A stretch of 64,000 nt of DNA, from NCBI RefSeq assembly GCF_002849615.1, contig NZ_PDNV01000009.1, positions 124,001 to 188,000 on the forward strand, given 5' to 3'. Origin of the DNA: Pollutimonas nitritireducens (lineage in GTDB: Bacteria; Pseudomonadota; Gammaproteobacteria; Burkholderiales; Burkholderiaceae_B). Position numbers and translations under genes: made by a program. The notes under the pieces are model-generated. The model was not told the DNA's origin. It was given only the letters and a program-made list of their open reading frames with translations, and ran no database searches. Positions 28,521 through 37,692 of the stretch are shown piece by piece (position 1 is the first letter of the stretch; each line of letters begins with the position of its first letter).

Positions 28521-30559
28521 AACTGATCCGAAGGAAGAGGACGTCCGAAAAGATAGCCTTGCAACGAGTCACATCCGAGTGCCGTCAAAAACCGTTGCTG
28601 TGCGATGGTTTCCACGCCTTCAGCGACCACCAGCAGGTTAAGCGTGTGTCCCAACGCAAGAATAGCGGAGACGATTGCAGCGTCCTCCGCATTATGGGGA
28701 AGCTCTCGCACGAATCCCCTGTCGATCTTCAACTCGTGAGCGGGCAGGCGCTTCAGATACAGCAAACTGGAATAGCCCGTCCCAAAATCGTCGATGGCAA
28801 TGCGTACTCCCGCGTCGTTCAGTTGCCGCAGTATGAGAATACTTGCGTCGGCATCCCGCATCGCGACAGTTTCGGTAACTTCCAGCGTCAAGTGGCGCGG
28901 TTCCAGATTATTGCGCTGCAATGCATCGCGTACGGCCCCCACCAGACCCGTGTGGCCAAATTGCAATCCCGACAGATTGACCGCGACCGACATGTCGCCA
29001 TACCCCTGATCATGCCAAGCCTGCAGCTGCCGACATGCCTCGCCCAGCACCCACGCTCCGAGCTGAACTATCATGCCGCTCCGCTCGGCGGCAGGAATGA
29101 ACGCGTCTGGAAGAATCAAACCTCGCACAGGATGGTGCCAGCGCAGCAGAGCTTCCGCACCAATGATGCCACCGCTTTTGGCATCAACCTTGGCCTGGTA
29201 ATACAAGTCAAATTCCTGCCTCTCCATCGCCAGGCGCAAGTCTTGCAATAGCAGCAACTGCTGCTGAGCATTCGCGACCATTGACGTCTGGAAAAAGCAA
29301 TATGTGTTATGGCCTAACGACTTGGAGTGATACATGGCCGCATCTGCATTCGTCAGAAGGTCATGTTGACTGGCTCCGTCCCGCGGATACATTACGATGC
29401 CGATGCTGGTCGAAATGCGCAGTTCGTGACCGGCCAATTGAAATGGCCTGCGAATGATCGACAGCATGCTTTCGGCAAGCCTGGCCGCGTCGTCGGGTTC
29501 CACCAAGCCGGTCAGCAATACGAACTCGTCGCCGCCGAGGCGCGCAATCGTATCCTGCTGTCGTACTTCGGACAGGACACGCCGAGCCACCTGGACGAGC
29601 AACGAATCGCCTACGTGGTGACCATAGGCATCGTTGACGGCCTTGAAGCCATCCAGATCCATGAACATCAGCGCAAACTGCTTCTGTTCGAGATCAGCAG
29701 CATGCATGCGCTGCTTGAGCCTATCTTCTAGAAGCACACGATTCGGAAGATTGGTGAGGCTGTCATGCAACGAACGATGCCTCAGCTTTTCGTTGGCGCT
29801 GGCCAAAGACTCTGCAAGCTTCGCTGTGCGCGATTCGAGTCGCAGGTCCAGAACAGACGTGACCAGAGCGATCCCCAGGACCGCCATGGTAATCACGATC
29901 ACGACCAACGCAAGCCAACCGGAATCCACACCCGCTCCCGCTGCTCCGCATATGCTTCCTGCTGGAAACTCGGCAGCCGCCATCCCCGTATAGTGCATGC
30001 CGGCAATAGCCAACCCCATGATAAGTGCCGCGCCAACACGTAACAACCCCTCATGAGATGAACGCCTGCGCAAGTGAAACGCCATCCACAGGCCAATACC
30101 TGACACGCCGATCGCGATCGCAATCGAGGCGACAAACAGCGATGGGATATATTGAATTCCCGGACTCATGCGCAACGCCGCCATGCCTGTGTAATGCATG
30201 CTTATGATCCCCGATCCCATCAGCAATGCGCCTGCAAGCAGCCTGTGCCATGGCAAGCTGTCGTGCGTAACCAGCCATAGCGCAAACGCCGAAGACGCTA
30301 TGGCAATCAATAACGACAGGGCTGTGATGACCGGATCGTACCCCAAAGGGATAGGCAGACTGAAGGCGAGCATCCCTACGAAATGCATCGCCCAGATACC
30401 AATGCCCATGGCGCACGCGCCGCCGACCAGCCATCCATATGCCGCGCGGCCGCGCGCCGCTGCAATGCGCCCGGCCATGCCTAGTGCCGTGTATGAAGCC
30501 AGAATCGCAATCAGTATCGAAGGCAGGACAAGGACGAGGTTATGGGCACTGGCAAGCAT
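28475..30559 (-). CDS. MHYT-domain diguanylate cyclase/phosphodiesterase (GGDEF-EAL)
   Basis: 694 residues. The N-terminal MHYT membrane sensor has about seven helices with repeated M-H-x-x-G/T motifs (WAMHFVGM, SMHYTGMAAL, GMHYTGMAAAEF), thought to bind copper and sense O2, CO or NO. A GGDEF domain follows near residue 338 (RLGGDEFVLL, intact active site). The EAL domain begins near residue 468 (GAEALLRWHHP), with intact DDFGTGYSSL and the later K and E residues. Both catalytic sites look intact, so the protein could make and degrade cyclic di-GMP in response to a gas or redox signal. The gene is monocistronic and convergent with a possible small ORF. Confidence 0.95.
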   Translation of the reverse strand: MLASAHNLVLVLPSILIAILASYTALGMAGRIAAARGRAAYGWLVGGACAMGIGIWAMHFVGMLAFSLPIPLGYDPVITALSLLIAIASSAFALWLVTHDSLPWHRLLAGALLMGSGIISMHYTGMAALRMSPGIQYIPSLFVASIAIAIGVSGIGLWMAFHLRRRSSHEGLLRVGAALIMGLAIAGMHYTGMAAAEFPAGSICGAAGAGVDSGWLALVVIVITMAVLGIALVTSVLDLRLESRTAKLAESLASANEKLRHRSLHDSLTNLPNRVLLEDRLKQRMHAADLEQKQFALMFMDLDGFKAVNDAYGHHVGDSLLVQVARRVLSEVRQQDTIARLGGDEFVLLTGLVEPDDAARLAESMLSIIRRPFQLAGHELRISTSIGIVMYPRDGASQHDLLTNADAAMYHSKSLGHNTYCFFQTSMVANAQQQLLLLQDLRLAMERQEFDLYYQAKVDAKSGGIIGAEALLRWHHPVRGLILPDAFIPAAERSGMIVQLGAWVLGEACRQLQAWHDQGYGDMSVAVNLSGLQFGHTGLVGAVRDALQRNNLEPRHLTLEVTETVAMRDADASILILRQLNDAGVRIAIDDFGTGYSSLLYLKRLPAHELKIDRGFVRELPHNAEDAAIVSAILALGHTLNLLVVAEGVETIAQQRFLTALGCDSLQGYLFGRPLPSDQFQYILHSSLRGPSGV

Positions 30560-30661
30560 CGAAGGTATTGGCGGTGAACAGACGCGATCTTTACGTGAAA
30601 GAGACGCAATACTGAAGGGGATGGGCAGCCGGAGACGGAAAATTGGGCCTTTCAGTGTACA

Positions 30662-30731
30662 TTGACATTATCCTGTACGCCCCGCTCCCGTATAATCGGG
30701 CATGAGCAAATCTTTTTTTCACACCACATGA
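30662..30731 (+). promoter_or_regulatory. Promoter and 9-codon leader ORF before the RIO kinase
   Basis: TTGACA (30662-30667) and a perfect TATAAT (30691-30696) are present but 23 bp apart, too far for one standard promoter. The -10 is flanked by CCCG/CGGG. A start site 6-7 nt after the -10 falls on or beside the ATG at 30702, which opens MSKSFFHTT and stops with a TGA (30729-30731) overlapping the kinase ATG (ATGA). The arrangement suggests leaderless or coupled translation. Confidence 0.45.
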
Positions 30732-31585
30732 AGGTGCCCAAGCGACTGGCCCCTCTTCTCGAAGAGGGCCTCATCGACGAGGTAATCAGCCAACTGATGA
30801 GCGGCAAGGAAGCGACTGTGTACGTGGTGCGCAGCGGCGACTCCATACGTTGCGCCAAAGTCTACAAGGACGCCAAGCAACGCAGCTTCCGACAGGCGGC
30901 ATCGTATCGTGATGGCCGAAAAGTGCAGAACAGTCGCCAGGCGCGAGCCATGGAAAAAGGAACGCGCTACGGTCGCCAGATGCAGGAAGAGCTATGGCAG
31001 AACGCCGAGGTCGATGCATTATTCAGGCTCGCCAATGCCAATGTGCGCGTACCGCTGCCGTATATCTGTACCGACGGCGTGCTTCTCATGGAGCTCGTGG
31101 TGGACGACATTGGCAACGTGGCGCCGCGCCTGGCCGACGTCGACATGACGCCAGAGCGTGCCCTCGAGCTTCATGCATTACTGCTTAATCAGGTAGTGCG
31201 GATGCTGTGCGCGGGTATCATTCATGGCGACCTCTCCGAATACAACATCCTGCTGGCGCCCGACGGCCCGGTAATCATCGACCTGCCTCAGGCAGTAGAC
31301 GCTGCGGGCAACAATGAGGCAGCGGCCATGCTGGGACGCGATGTCGACAATCTTGCCACGTTCTTCGGACAGTTCGCGCCCCAACTGCTCGGCACCCATT
31401 ATGGCAAGGAAATCTGGACGCTCTTCGAGGCCGGTGAACTTACCAGCGAATCCGTCTTGACCGGACATGTAGAGGCCGATACGCGGCCGGTGGATATGGA
31501 CGCGCTGATGGACGATCTCGAAGATGCCCGTTTCGAAGAAGAGGCCCGACAGCGCTACGAGCAGGGCCTGCGCGGCGCCAATTAG
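30728..31585 (+). CDS. RIO1-family atypical protein kinase
   Basis: 285 residues from the ATG at 30728 (MKVPKRLAPLLEEGLIDEV, the usual start of bacterial RIO kinases). SGKEATVY (25-32) replaces the P-loop and K44 is the ATP lysine. The catalytic loop IIHGDLSEYNIL lies near residue 166, and the metal aspartate is in VIIDLPQAV. RIO1 kinases act in ribosome maturation in eukaryotes and archaea; the bacterial role is unsettled. Usual length. The start overlaps the stop of a 9-codon upstream ORF. It is convergent with the PepSY gene, with a 4-nt overlap of the two stops. Confidence 0.9.
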   Translation: MKVPKRLAPLLEEGLIDEVISQLMSGKEATVYVVRSGDSIRCAKVYKDAKQRSFRQAASYRDGRKVQNSRQARAMEKGTRYGRQMQEELWQNAEVDALFRLANANVRVPLPYICTDGVLLMELVVDDIGNVAPRLADVDMTPERALELHALLLNQVVRMLCAGIIHGDLSEYNILLAPDGPVIIDLPQAVDAAGNNEAAAMLGRDVDNLATFFGQFAPQLLGTHYGKEIWTLFEAGELTSESVLTGHVEADTRPVDMDALMDDLEDARFEEEARQRYEQGLRGAN

Positions 31586-33018
31586 TGGCGCGCTACGGCC
31601 ATCCGCAGGCCATCGATCAGCAGGAATAACAACAAGCTCAAACCCAACAGGGGCAGAAACCAGCCTGTCAGTCCAGTGAACACCAGTATCAGCATCAACG
31701 TCGATTTCGGCGCTTTGCGCAGCAAGGATAACAGGCCCGCGTGCGGGAGGCTGAGCGCAACCAATGATGACTGCCTGCGCCACCACATGGCATAGCCCCA
31801 TACGATCATGGTGAGCAGACCACCTGCAAAGACGATGAGCACAAGCTGGTTGGCCAAGCCGAATAGCGCGCCCATATGTGCGTCTATGCCCCAGCGCGTC
31901 AGCTTCGCGGCCAGCGGAAAATCGACAAACTGGATTTGATCGACGATGACCATGCTGCGTGGATCAATCGAGACAGCATCCACTTGCGTAGGCCAGCTGC
32001 GGTCGATCTCCGTCACTGTCCAGGCGCTGTCCGGTTTGCCGGGCGGACGAATCTCCACCTTACCAGCATCAATGCCCGCCTTGCGCGCGGCTGCGAGCAC
32101 CGGATCGAACATGGTCGCAACGCCGCTGTCGGCAGGAACTGCGACAGCACTGTGATGTGCATGCTCGTCATGTGCCGCGTGCGCGGAGTTCGGGATAAGG
32201 CTGGTGGCCACAGCTGGCGTGCCCCAACCATAATGGGCCCGCAGTACCGATATGTTCCCGCCAGCCCATTGCGACCACGTCAAGCCCGTTGCGGAAAAAA
32301 ACAGTACACCGATCAAGATCCAAAGCCCAAGCCTGCCGTGCCAGTCGCGCAGACGATGGCGACGCGTGGAAACCGAAAGGGAAGTTCGACGCAAAAGCCG
32401 CTCGCGACGGTATTTCATTATCCATACTGCCAGCCCTCCCAGCGCCGCGACCCAAAGCCAGGAAGCAGCAAGCTCACTGTACAGCCGACCCACGTCGCCC
32501 AGGTGCAAGCCACGGTGGAATACGTCTATCCAGGCGCGTATCGGCAATACGCCGCTGGTGCCGTAAACGCCCAGATCGCCTCGGACCTCGGCTGTCACGG
32601 GATCAATGAAGATGGCACGGTTGTCCGACGGACCCATCCCCTGCTCGGAAAATAGAATACGGGTCGTCATACCTGGCTCGGGCGCCGGCCTGATCGCCAC
32701 CAGCGCCGCGTCGTGGCCAGTCACCAGCCGGGCGGCGGCAATCTGGTCCTGCAAGCTGGCAGGCTCGCCAATACTATCCGTGTATAGCTCATGCCTGTAG
32801 ACGCGGTCTTCGATCTGCGGTGTCAAGGCATACAGAATACCGCTGAGTGCGGCAGTAAAAAGAAATGGCCCCACCAGCAGGCCAATGTAGAAATGTAGCC
32901 GCGTCAGCAGAGCGGTCGCCCAACGATTCCCGTCAGGAAGGTGCGAGGCGATGCCTGCCGCGGATGCCATGTTTGCGGCATCTTGTGAGTTGGAAACTGG
33001 AGTCGAGTCGGTCAACAT
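31582..33018 (-). CDS. PepSY-associated membrane protein
   Basis: 478 residues with four main helices (near 40-65, 190-205, 235-255 and 390-410) plus two at the C-terminus, and large periplasmic PepSY-type loops. HFYIGLLVGPFLFTAALSGILYA and DWHGRLGLWILIGVLFFSATGLTWS are the family's repeated blocks with conserved histidines that probably bind heme. A His-rich stretch (HAAHDEHAHHS) sits in the periplasmic loop. Such proteins are linked to siderophore/ferric reduction and often lie next to TonB receptors. None is here, but a DUF2946 gene lies just upstream on the same strand. Confidence 0.85.
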   Translation of the reverse strand: MLTDSTPVSNSQDAANMASAAGIASHLPDGNRWATALLTRLHFYIGLLVGPFLFTAALSGILYALTPQIEDRVYRHELYTDSIGEPASLQDQIAAARLVTGHDAALVAIRPAPEPGMTTRILFSEQGMGPSDNRAIFIDPVTAEVRGDLGVYGTSGVLPIRAWIDVFHRGLHLGDVGRLYSELAASWLWVAALGGLAVWIMKYRRERLLRRTSLSVSTRRHRLRDWHGRLGLWILIGVLFFSATGLTWSQWAGGNISVLRAHYGWGTPAVATSLIPNSAHAAHDEHAHHSAVAVPADSGVATMFDPVLAAARKAGIDAGKVEIRPPGKPDSAWTVTEIDRSWPTQVDAVSIDPRSMVIVDQIQFVDFPLAAKLTRWGIDAHMGALFGLANQLVLIVFAGGLLTMIVWGYAMWWRRQSSLVALSLPHAGLLSLLRKAPKSTLMLILVFTGLTGWFLPLLGLSLLLFLLIDGLRMAVARH

Positions 33019-33125
33019 AGGTCACCCTTAATGTGGCAGGAATGGCCTGGTGGCGCAGTGTATCTGTCCGACTCTTGTCAGCGGAGGCAGAATAGACCGT
33101 ATTTGACAGCGAATGCCGTGAACAC

Positions 33126-33515
33126 TCACGCCCCAGGCGGGTTTTCGTCGTTGCCAAAGAGGAAGGGTGGAGCGCGAGGCAAGGCATCGGGAAAACCGGC
33201 CTTGATCGTGCGACGATTGCAAACGCCTTGCCGCAGCGATCCACGACGCGGCAAGGCCGTATCCAGGAATTGACCGCTGCTGGAACTCAGCGTCGGCAAC
33301 TGTGTGCAATAGCCGCATTGATCCAGATCGTGATCGGGATGCTCGCCCGCAGCAGGAGCGGGATCACCTTGCGCATGGTTGGACGCGGCGGTATGGTGAG
33401 TCGCCGGAACCTGCGCCACGGCAAGCGACTGGGAGATCACCGGAGCAAGGAAAATCATCAGCATCGCCAGCAAGGCGAGGCATGCCGAGTATCGATGATA
33501 ACGACTACGCTTCAA
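33126..33515 (-). CDS. DUF2946-type small exported protein
   Basis: About 129 residues from a TTG at 33515 with GGAG 5 nt upstream; a GTG at 33536 is another candidate. One N-terminal hydrophobic segment (SACLALLAMLMIFLAPVISQSLAVAQ) acts as signal/anchor. The exported part is His-rich (ATHHTAASNHAQ...EHPDHDLDQ) and carries the C-x2-C motif DQCGYCTQLP typical of DUF2946. These genes usually sit with copper or iron transport genes. Here the PepSY membrane protein follows after ~107 bp. A metal-handling role is inferred from this context only. Confidence 0.7.
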   Translation of the reverse strand: MKRSRYHRYSACLALLAMLMIFLAPVISQSLAVAQVPATHHTAASNHAQGDPAPAAGEHPDHDLDQCGYCTQLPTLSSSSGQFLDTALPRRGSLRQGVCNRRTIKAGFPDALPRAPPFLFGNDENPPGA

Positions 33516-33540
33516 TGAGGCTCCATGCTCGTGCACGTCC

Positions 33541-33569
33541 AAGAAGCCTGGCTATCGGCCAGGCTTCTT
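33541..33569. terminator. Strong hairpin at the stop of the 178-residue gene
   Basis: Perfect 12-bp stem AAGAAGCCTGGC / GCCAGGCTTCTT with a 5-nt loop (33553-33557). It covers the stop codon of the upstream minus-strand gene (TAG at 33552-33554). There is no extended T-run after it, so it could be a weak terminator or an RNA-stability hairpin between that gene and DUF2946. Confidence 0.55.
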
Positions 33570-34088
33570 GAAGTCGCTCGCTATCCAGTCCGCGGCGCTT
33601 TCCGGGGTGAGCTTGTAGCTGGTCGGCACGTCGACCCGGGCGAGCTGCTCGCCACCTTCGTCAAAGGCGCTCAGCGTCGCAGACGGATTGTCGTCGTCGG
33701 GCACGATATCGAGCTTGATGGTCAGGCGGGCCGCCGCTGTGCGAACCTTGAGGCTTTTGTGCAGGACGGCATGCAACTGTTGTTCGTGGCGACGCAAGAC
33801 TTCGCTGGCCGTCTTGACGAGGGTATAAAATGCCGACGCATCCAGGGGCTTGGGGTTTTTCTTGTCCCGGCCCATGGTCCACGGACCCACAAGTGCAGGC
33901 TCGTCCTCTCCGTCCATGATCATTTCTACTGCCCAGCCATCGTCGTCCTGGTTCTTGATGACCCGCGCCGTCCAGCCATCGTCGCACCAAAGCCGCGGCT
34001 CTTGCACCTTCATGTCTTGATCTGTTGCATCGTCCGGGATCTCGGTGTCGGGAAAAGGCTGGTCGTTCACTGTGTTCTTGCTCCGCAT
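33552..34088 (-). CDS. Conserved hypothetical protein
   Basis: 178 residues, cytosolic, acidic, with no signal peptide. The middle reads RLWCDDGWTARVIKNQDDDGWAVEMI, then a helix with SEVLRRHEQQLHAVLHKS and a final DFKKPGR. I do not recognise a named domain; the pattern of alternating beta strands and one helix suggests a small globular protein. It is divergent from the MOSC gene. A perfect hairpin covers its stop codon. Codon use resembles the core neighbours, so it is probably ancestral to the lineage. Confidence 0.7.
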   Translation of the reverse strand: MRSKNTVNDQPFPDTEIPDDATDQDMKVQEPRLWCDDGWTARVIKNQDDDGWAVEMIMDGEDEPALVGPWTMGRDKKNPKPLDASAFYTLVKTASEVLRRHEQQLHAVLHKSLKVRTAAARLTIKLDIVPDDDNPSATLSAFDEGGEQLARVDVPTSYKLTPESAADWIASDFKKPGR

Positions 34089-34210
34089 GGTTCAGTATAA
34101 ATATCGTACAACAGGCCGTATGCTTGCACGTTTCACCTGAATATGCGAACCGGGGCGGCAAAGTCGGCCGTGCCGCGATAAGATAAGCGCATTCCATACT
34201 GAGGTGCACC

Positions 34211-34765
34211 ATGCCTGACTTCACACGTCCAACAGTCATCGCCGTCAGCAAAGGCCAGACCCATACATTCAGCAAAGACCAGTACAACAGCATCACCTTG
34301 TTGACGGCGCTCGGCGTGGAAGGCGACGCGCACTGCGGCACCACCGTCAAGCATCGTTCCCGCGTCGCCAAACACCCTGGCCAGGCCAATTTACGGCAGG
34401 TTCATCTCGTTCATAGCGAGCTGCACGACGAGCTTGCCGAACAGGGCTTTCAAGTGGGTCCCGGAGAAATAGGCGAAAACATCACCACCCGCGGCATCGA
34501 CTTGCTGCAATTGCCCAGCTCGACCAGATTGCACATCGGCGAAACGGCTGTCGTCGAGGTAACCGGCCTGCGCAACCCCTGCTCGCAGCTCGATGCCTTC
34601 CAGACTGGCCTGATGGCCGCTGTGCTGTCGCGCGACGAACATGGGCGGCTCATACGCAAAGCCGGTGTAATGGGCATAGTGTTGCGCGGCGGCGTCGTCT
34701 ATCCGCAGGATGCCATAATCATTGCTTTGCCCGACCAGCCACACCAGCCCCTGGAACCCGTGTGA
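34211..34765 (+). CDS. MOSC-domain protein
   Basis: 184 residues forming one MOSC domain (molybdenum cofactor sulfurase C-terminal type), lacking the N-terminal beta barrel of YiiM/YcbX fusions. GVEGDAHCGTTVKH, GEIGENITTRGIDLLQLP and the cysteine motif LRNPCSQLDAF (C124, likely Mo or S ligand) are present. MOSC proteins bind Mo cofactor and reduce N-hydroxylated compounds or carry sulfur; the exact substrate is unknown. AGGTG lies upstream of the ATG. It is convergent with tcdA, 25 bp apart. Confidence 0.88.
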   Translation: MPDFTRPTVIAVSKGQTHTFSKDQYNSITLLTALGVEGDAHCGTTVKHRSRVAKHPGQANLRQVHLVHSELHDELAEQGFQVGPGEIGENITTRGIDLLQLPSSTRLHIGETAVVEVTGLRNPCSQLDAFQTGLMAAVLSRDEHGRLIRKAGVMGIVLRGGVVYPQDAIIIALPDQPHQPLEPV

Positions 34766-34790
34766 TCGCCAGCGCTGGCAGTTGCCGATT

Positions 34791-35645
34791 TCAGGCGAAC
34801 TTGCCGTTCAGCATCCAATATACCGCTTCATTGGCGGCCGCCATTCCCATTGCAGCCGTCACGGTTACGACCGATCCATATCCGGCGCATGACAGACCCT
34901 GCAAGGTGTCGGGCGGCGGTTGCACACCGGCAAGCCGGCCGGGGTCGGTCAGGTCGACACCCGTGGCCAGCCATTGAGCCGGCAACAAGACGGGTTGATC
35001 AAACCACAAAGCGCGAATGCCCATTTTCGGTAAGCGCCTGCGCGGCTTGCCGGCATGGTCGGATGCCTTGGGATACTGGTGCTGGCGGCGCAAGGTATTG
35101 CGCAGCTTTGCCAGCAAGGCATCATTGACCGCCAGCGCAAGGTCGCCGGCACGCAAGGCGAGTGGATTGGTTTTCCCGCCCGCACCGCCGCAAACCAGAA
35201 TAGGAATTTTGCGCGCACGTGCGTGAAGGATCATGGCTATCTTGGCCTGTGCCTGATCAGTACAATCAATAACAAGACCCGCATCGTCCCCGAGCACATC
35301 AGCTACGTTATCTGGACTCACGAAATCGTCGACCACGCGCACACGGCACTCCGGGTTGATCCCATGCACGCGCTGAGCCATTGCCGCGACCTTGGACTGT
35401 CCCAGAGTCTCGGTCAACGCATGCAATTGCCGATTGATGTTCGATTCGGCAACATGATCGAGATCGATCAGGCTGAGAGCCCCGACTCCACAACGCGCCA
35501 GCGCCTCGGCGCACCAGGATCCCACGCCACCGATACCGGCCACCACCACGTGGGCATTGCGCAAAGTCTGCAAACTGCCGGGACCATACAGACGTTCAAG
35601 GCCGCCGAAGCGGCGTTCGGTATCGAATTGACAAGTGACGGGCAT
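34791..35645 (-). CDS. tcdA: tRNA threonylcarbamoyladenosine dehydratase TcdA
   Basis: 284 residues of the ThiF/MoeB/E1 family. The nucleotide-binding loop VVVAGIGGVGSWCAEALARCG starts near residue 33, followed by LIDLDHVAESNINRQLHAL and CTDQAQAKIAMI. The substitution pattern and C-terminus (SCAGYGSVVTVTAAMGMAAANEAVYW) are those of TcdA/CsdL rather than ThiF or MoeB. TcdA uses ATP to cyclise t6A37 to ct6A in tRNA. The ATG at 35645 fits the family N-terminus (FDTERRFGGLERLYG); the frame stays open farther upstream. No csdE/csdA partner is adjacent. Confidence 0.92.
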   Translation of the reverse strand: MPVTCQFDTERRFGGLERLYGPGSLQTLRNAHVVVAGIGGVGSWCAEALARCGVGALSLIDLDHVAESNINRQLHALTETLGQSKVAAMAQRVHGINPECRVRVVDDFVSPDNVADVLGDDAGLVIDCTDQAQAKIAMILHARARKIPILVCGGAGGKTNPLALRAGDLALAVNDALLAKLRNTLRRQHQYPKASDHAGKPRRRLPKMGIRALWFDQPVLLPAQWLATGVDLTDPGRLAGVQPPPDTLQGLSCAGYGSVVTVTAAMGMAAANEAVYWMLNGKFA

Positions 35646-35778
35646 AGTTAGGCTCGGGCATATATGTAAAAAATGAGGTGACTCCACGGTATCACGTCCA
35701 GGACCATGCCCGCCGCTGCGCAACTGATTTACTATATCGATATATCTCATCCTGAGCCCTGCTCTTCGCCGGAATCAC

Positions 35779-36429
35779 GTGAATCACACCTTTACACCCG
35801 CTCCGCACGCCGCTGCCGCCTCCAGTAGCTTCCGCCTGTTGACCGAAGCCGAACGCCATGCATCCATGCTTGATGCGCTGGCCGGCTGGAATGACGATGA
35901 AGATGTCTGGATATACGGATACGGCTCGCTGATATGGCGACCTGAATTTCAGTTCGCAGAACAACGGGCGGCACTGCTCCACGGCTATCATCGCGCCTTG
36001 TGCCTGTGGTCGCGCGTCAATCGAGGCACCCCGGACAAGCCAGGCCTGGTATTTGGTCTGGATGTCGGCGGCTCATGCCGCGGCATGGCCTACCGGATCC
36101 AGGCCAATGAGGTCCCCTCCACGATGGAAGCGCTCTGGCGTCGTGAAATGCCCAGTGGCGCCTACATCCCCCGGTGGCTGAAGTGCCGTACCGAACATGG
36201 GATAGTCAGCGCGCTCACATTCACCATGAACCGCTACACCGACGCGTATGTGCGCGACCTGCCCGTCGACCAGCTGGTCGACATCGTCCGCAATGCTCAT
36301 GGTAGCTACGGCCCATGCATCGAGTACGTGCTTGAAACCGCAAGGGCACTGAAACAATCCAACATTCAGGACAATCGCCTGCAACTGCTGGTTCGGGAAC
36401 TGCACAAACCGACGAGCGCTGCGCCCTGA
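35779..36429 (+). CDS. ChaC-like gamma-glutamylcyclotransferase
   Basis: 216 residues from a GTG at 35779. The gamma-glutamylcyclotransferase motif YGYGSLIW begins near residue 46, and the probable general-base glutamate is in WRREMPSGAYIPRWL. ChaC enzymes cleave glutathione to 5-oxoproline and Cys-Gly in the cytosol. The C-terminal YGPCIEYVLETARAL matches ChaC. An internal ATG at 35866 would drop the poorly conserved N-terminal 29 residues and could be the real start. It is divergent from tcdA with ~130 bp between starts. Confidence 0.88.
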   Translation: MNHTFTPAPHAAAASSSFRLLTEAERHASMLDALAGWNDDEDVWIYGYGSLIWRPEFQFAEQRAALLHGYHRALCLWSRVNRGTPDKPGLVFGLDVGGSCRGMAYRIQANEVPSTMEALWRREMPSGAYIPRWLKCRTEHGIVSALTFTMNRYTDAYVRDLPVDQLVDIVRNAHGSYGPCIEYVLETARALKQSNIQDNRLQLLVRELHKPTSAAP

Positions 36430-36481
36430 TACCGCGTAGTCCAGTAAACTAGCATTCCGACACCTTTCTTAACGCGCCATC

Positions 36482-37114
36482 ATGTCCGTTGCTGATCTTC
36501 GCCAGAAATACGAAAAATTCGAATTGCTCGAGGCCTCCCTGGCCACGACGCCACTGGAGCAATTCACGCTCTGGTTCAACGAGGCACTGCAGGCCGCCGT
36601 ACCTGAACCCAATGCGATGACACTGGCCACCACCACGCCCGAGGGCCGTCCCGCAGCGCGCATTGTGCTGTTGAAAGGCTTCGATGAGCGAGGCTTCACG
36701 TTTTTTACCAACTACGCATCCCGAAAAGGTCGGGAACTGGCCGCCAACCCGTTTGCCAGCCTGTTGTTCTTTTGGCCGCAGCTTGAACGGCAAGTGAGGT
36801 TGGAAGGAAGCATAGAAAAGGTGTCCGCCGCCGAATCGGACGAATACTTCCAAAGCAGGCCGCTGGGATCCCGCATAGGCGCCTGGGTTTCACCGCAAAG
36901 CCAGCCGATCACCCGTGGCGAACTCGAGGCACGACTGATCGCGCTGACGGAGTCGTTGGGCGGAGATCCCCCACGCCCCGAGCACTGGGGCGGATACCGG
37001 CTGAGGCCCGATTACATCGAATTCTGGCAGGGCAGGCCCTCGCGCTTGCACGACCGCCTGGTGTTCCAACGCGAAAACGACGAAAATTGGTCACGCATGC
37101 GCTTGGCGCCCTGA
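36482..37114 (+). CDS. pdxH: Pyridoxamine 5'-phosphate oxidase
   Basis: 210 residues, the usual length. FMN enzyme that oxidises PNP/PMP to pyridoxal 5'-phosphate, the last step of vitamin B6 synthesis and salvage. Seen are [19 protein letters not shown] (FMN phosphate site), [30 protein letters not shown], the [19 protein letters not shown] block, and the C-terminal [24 protein letters not shown] with the R-x-H PLP site. The ATG at 36482 follows a short spacer after the ChaC-like gene, and a flavin reductase gene follows 19 bp later. Confidence 0.97.
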   Translation: MSVADLRQKYEKFELLEASLATTPLEQFTLWFNEALQAAVPEPNAMTLATTTPEGRPAARIVLLKGFDERGFTFFTNYASRKGRELAANPFASLLFFWPQLERQVRLEGSIEKVSAAESDEYFQSRPLGSRIGAWVSPQSQPITRGELEARLIALTESLGGDPPRPEHWGGYRLRPDYIEFWQGRPSRLHDRLVFQRENDENWSRMRLAP

Positions 37115-37133
37115 TCGGCGGCAAGGGGACACC

Positions 37134-37655
37134 ATGATTGCAACGCCACCCGACTTCGATGCTGACTTTTTTCGTTCGGCACTAGGCCGCTTTGCGACCG
37201 GCGTTACCATCATCACCACCGAGACCGATGACCACCGTCCCGTGGGCCTGACGATAAGTTCGTTCAATTCGGTGTCGCTCGAACCACCCATTGTGCTTTG
37301 GAGTCTATCCAAGGCGGCCTCGTCCTTGCGTCACTTCCTTCGCACGCAGCGCTACGTCATCCATGTCCTCGCGGCACCGCAATTACACTTGGCCAAACGT
37401 TTCGCCTATGGCGCCCAGGCCGAACGATTCAGCGGCCTGGCCTTGACGCGTGCTCCGGGCGGCACGTTGATGCTTGACGATCCAGACTGCGCCGCTTGGT
37501 TTGAATGCCATAATCTCATCCAGCATGAGGCCGGCGACCACCTCGTCTTTATTGGTCAAGTGGAGCGCTGTCACCGTAACTTCAGTCAACCGCTGGTATA
37601 TCATGCCGGTGATTTTGACCTCACACCGTCCACCGAGCCGTTGTCGAACGACTAG
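37134..37655 (+). CDS. Flavin reductase-domain protein
   Basis: 173 residues of the flavin reductase-like (FMN-binding split barrel) family: [18 protein letters not shown] (start of the barrel), [22 protein letters not shown] (flavin-binding) and [15 protein letters not shown]. Such proteins supply reduced FMN to monooxygenases (HpaC/ActVB type) or act as small flavoreductases. No two-component monooxygenase gene is adjacent; pdxH upstream may share the transcript (19 bp). GGGGAC is a few nt before the ATG. Confidence 0.87.
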   Translation: MIATPPDFDADFFRSALGRFATGVTIITTETDDHRPVGLTISSFNSVSLEPPIVLWSLSKAASSLRHFLRTQRYVIHVLAAPQLHLAKRFAYGAQAERFSGLALTRAPGGTLMLDDPDCAAWFECHNLIQHEAGDHLVFIGQVERCHRNFSQPLVYHAGDFDLTPSTEPLSND

Positions 37656-37692
37656 GCTTGGCAGATACCTACACAACAATGCAGGAAACATC

